The notes under the pieces are model-generated. The model did no database searches and had not been told where the DNA came from. It saw only the letters and a program-made list of their open reading frames with translations. From an uncultured Ruminococcus sp. (GTDB taxonomy: Bacteria; Bacillota; Clostridia; Oscillospirales; Ruminococcaceae): a stretch of DNA of 7,731 nt. The translations under genes and the position numbers were made by a program. Numbering within the stretch: the first letter of the stretch is position 1; each line of letters opens with the position of its first letter. Below, in pieces: positions 7,268 through 7,731 of this stretch. The stretch lies in assembly GCA_947174965.1 (NCBI GenBank), contig CAMWKY010000090.1, forward strand, positions 1-7,731, written 5' to 3'.

Positions 7268-7606
7268 GTGACTATATTTTGGAAGAAATATAACGAGCTG
7301 TGTGATGAACACAGTGTGAAGCCGAGAGCTGTAGCCACAGAATTAATAATTTCGGGAGCGACTTTCACCAAATGGGTAAATGATGATATGCCAAATCTTG
7401 AAATGATACGTAAAATAACGGAATATTTCGATGTTCCAATAGATTATCTTGTCAACGAGGACGATACACCAATCATTCCCGAAGCTAATAAAAAGCGGAG
7501 CGTGTTTAAATCGGTCAACACCCTGTCACAGCGTTGGGCGAGTCTGCACCGAGAAAGCGAGATTAGCCTTGAAACTCATCTCAAGATTATTCCTTATGTG
7601 AATTGA
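7268..7606 (+). CDS. Small Xre/Cro-cI-type helix-turn-helix regulator
   Basis: A DNA-binding protein of 112 aa. Residues about 3-63 form an HTH_3 fold: FWKKYNELCDEHSVKP (helix 1), RAVATELIIS (helix 2), GATFTKWVND (recognition helix), then PNLEMIRKITEYFDVPIDYLVNED, the typical end of phage- and Firmicute-type Xre domains. The tail (66-112) is basic, then amphipathic, with no recognised domain, so it may serve for dimerisation. GTG 7268 is chosen because the Xre domain begins there and a partial SD (GGCGGGA) precedes it. An in-frame TTG at 7220 would add 16 residues unlike the family and lies before the likely transcription start. The gene points away from the jet operon, about 430 bp from the jet promoter, with an ORF remnant between. 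It may control itself through the palindromes upstream; control of jet is conceivable but unsupported. The target and ligand are unknown. Confidence 0.8.
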   Translation: MTIFWKKYNELCDEHSVKPRAVATELIISGATFTKWVNDDMPNLEMIRKITEYFDVPIDYLVNEDDTPIIPEANKKRSVFKSVNTLSQRWASLHRESEISLETHLKIIPYVN

Positions 7607-7630
7607 TTGTATATTGTCTTTTCTTTATTT

Positions 7631-7659
7631 ATTATAGCATACATGATACAATTTGTCAA
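7631..7659 (-). promoter_or_regulatory. Consensus leftward promoter with no obvious gene
   Basis: On the minus strand TTGACA (7654-7659) and TATAAT (7631-7636) are spaced by exactly 17 bp, with TGC before the -10 (extended -10). Transcription would start near 7624 and run antisense through the whole HTH gene. No leftward ORF of useful size follows; the first with an SD-like AAGGA is a 17-codon frame (7526-7579). It could make an antisense RNA, or be the surviving promoter of the truncated leftward ORF. The rest of 7607-7731 shows no gene. Confidence 0.6.
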
Positions 7660-7731
7660 GAGAAATAGAAAAAATACACAGGGCTTCCGCATGAAAAAAT
7701 CAAGATAATTTGTTGAAAATGACGGAGCAAA

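Noticed and set aside
7693..7710. ATG-initiated frame near the right edge
   Set aside because: It stops after five codons and has no convincing SD.
1..7731. CRISPR array, tRNA, rRNA or phage genes
   Set aside because: No regularly spaced direct repeats, no tRNA cloverleaf signals and no rRNA-like sequence were seen on either strand.

Overview
The window holds a complete, apparently intact Wadjet (JetABCD) anti-plasmid SMC operon on the minus strand, flanked by short, partly decayed accessory DNA. The low G+C content, consensus sigma-A-type promoters, strong Shine-Dalgarno (SD) sequences and general protein character suggest a Clostridia-type Firmicute, perhaps Ruminococcus or another Oscillospiraceae. 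That placement is inference from composition and remembered family distribution, not from a marker gene.

Layout from left to right: (1) positions 76-333 carry a decayed plus-strand remnant of an IS630-family transposase, with an internal deletion and an in-frame stop. (2) A 14-bp hairpin at 337-368 separates this remnant from the 3' end of the jet operon. (3) Four genes read leftward from 6776 to 393, in transcriptional order jetA, jetB, jetC, jetD. They are tightly packed: 1 bp between jetA and jetB, about 26 bp overlap between jetB and jetC, 14 bp overlap between jetC and jetD. (4) A near-consensus leftward promoter lies at 6831-6860, about 55 bp before the jetA start. (5) A leftward terminator-like hairpin at 6920-6948 insulates the operon from a leftward ORF remnant at 6963-7187. 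(6) A rightward gene at 7268-7606 encodes a small Xre-type HTH regulator. Two adjacent palindromes lie just upstream of it. (7) The last 125 bp contain no gene but do hold a consensus leftward promoter (7631-7659) with no obvious gene to serve.

How the genes work together, from published knowledge of the family: JetA (kleisin), JetB (KITE) and JetC (SMC ATPase) form a MukBEF-like loop-extruding motor. The motor senses small closed-circular DNA and hands it to JetD, a Toprim-fold nuclease that cleaves it, so plasmids are excluded. The key motifs are readable here: Walker A, ABC signature and Walker B in JetC, and the Toprim acidic residues in JetD. The system is therefore probably functional.

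This is a known system, not an undescribed one. The less expected parts are the flanks: the truncated ORF ending at a palindrome, the orphan promoter antisense to the HTH gene, and the repeated ACAATAT-like boxes around the jet promoter.
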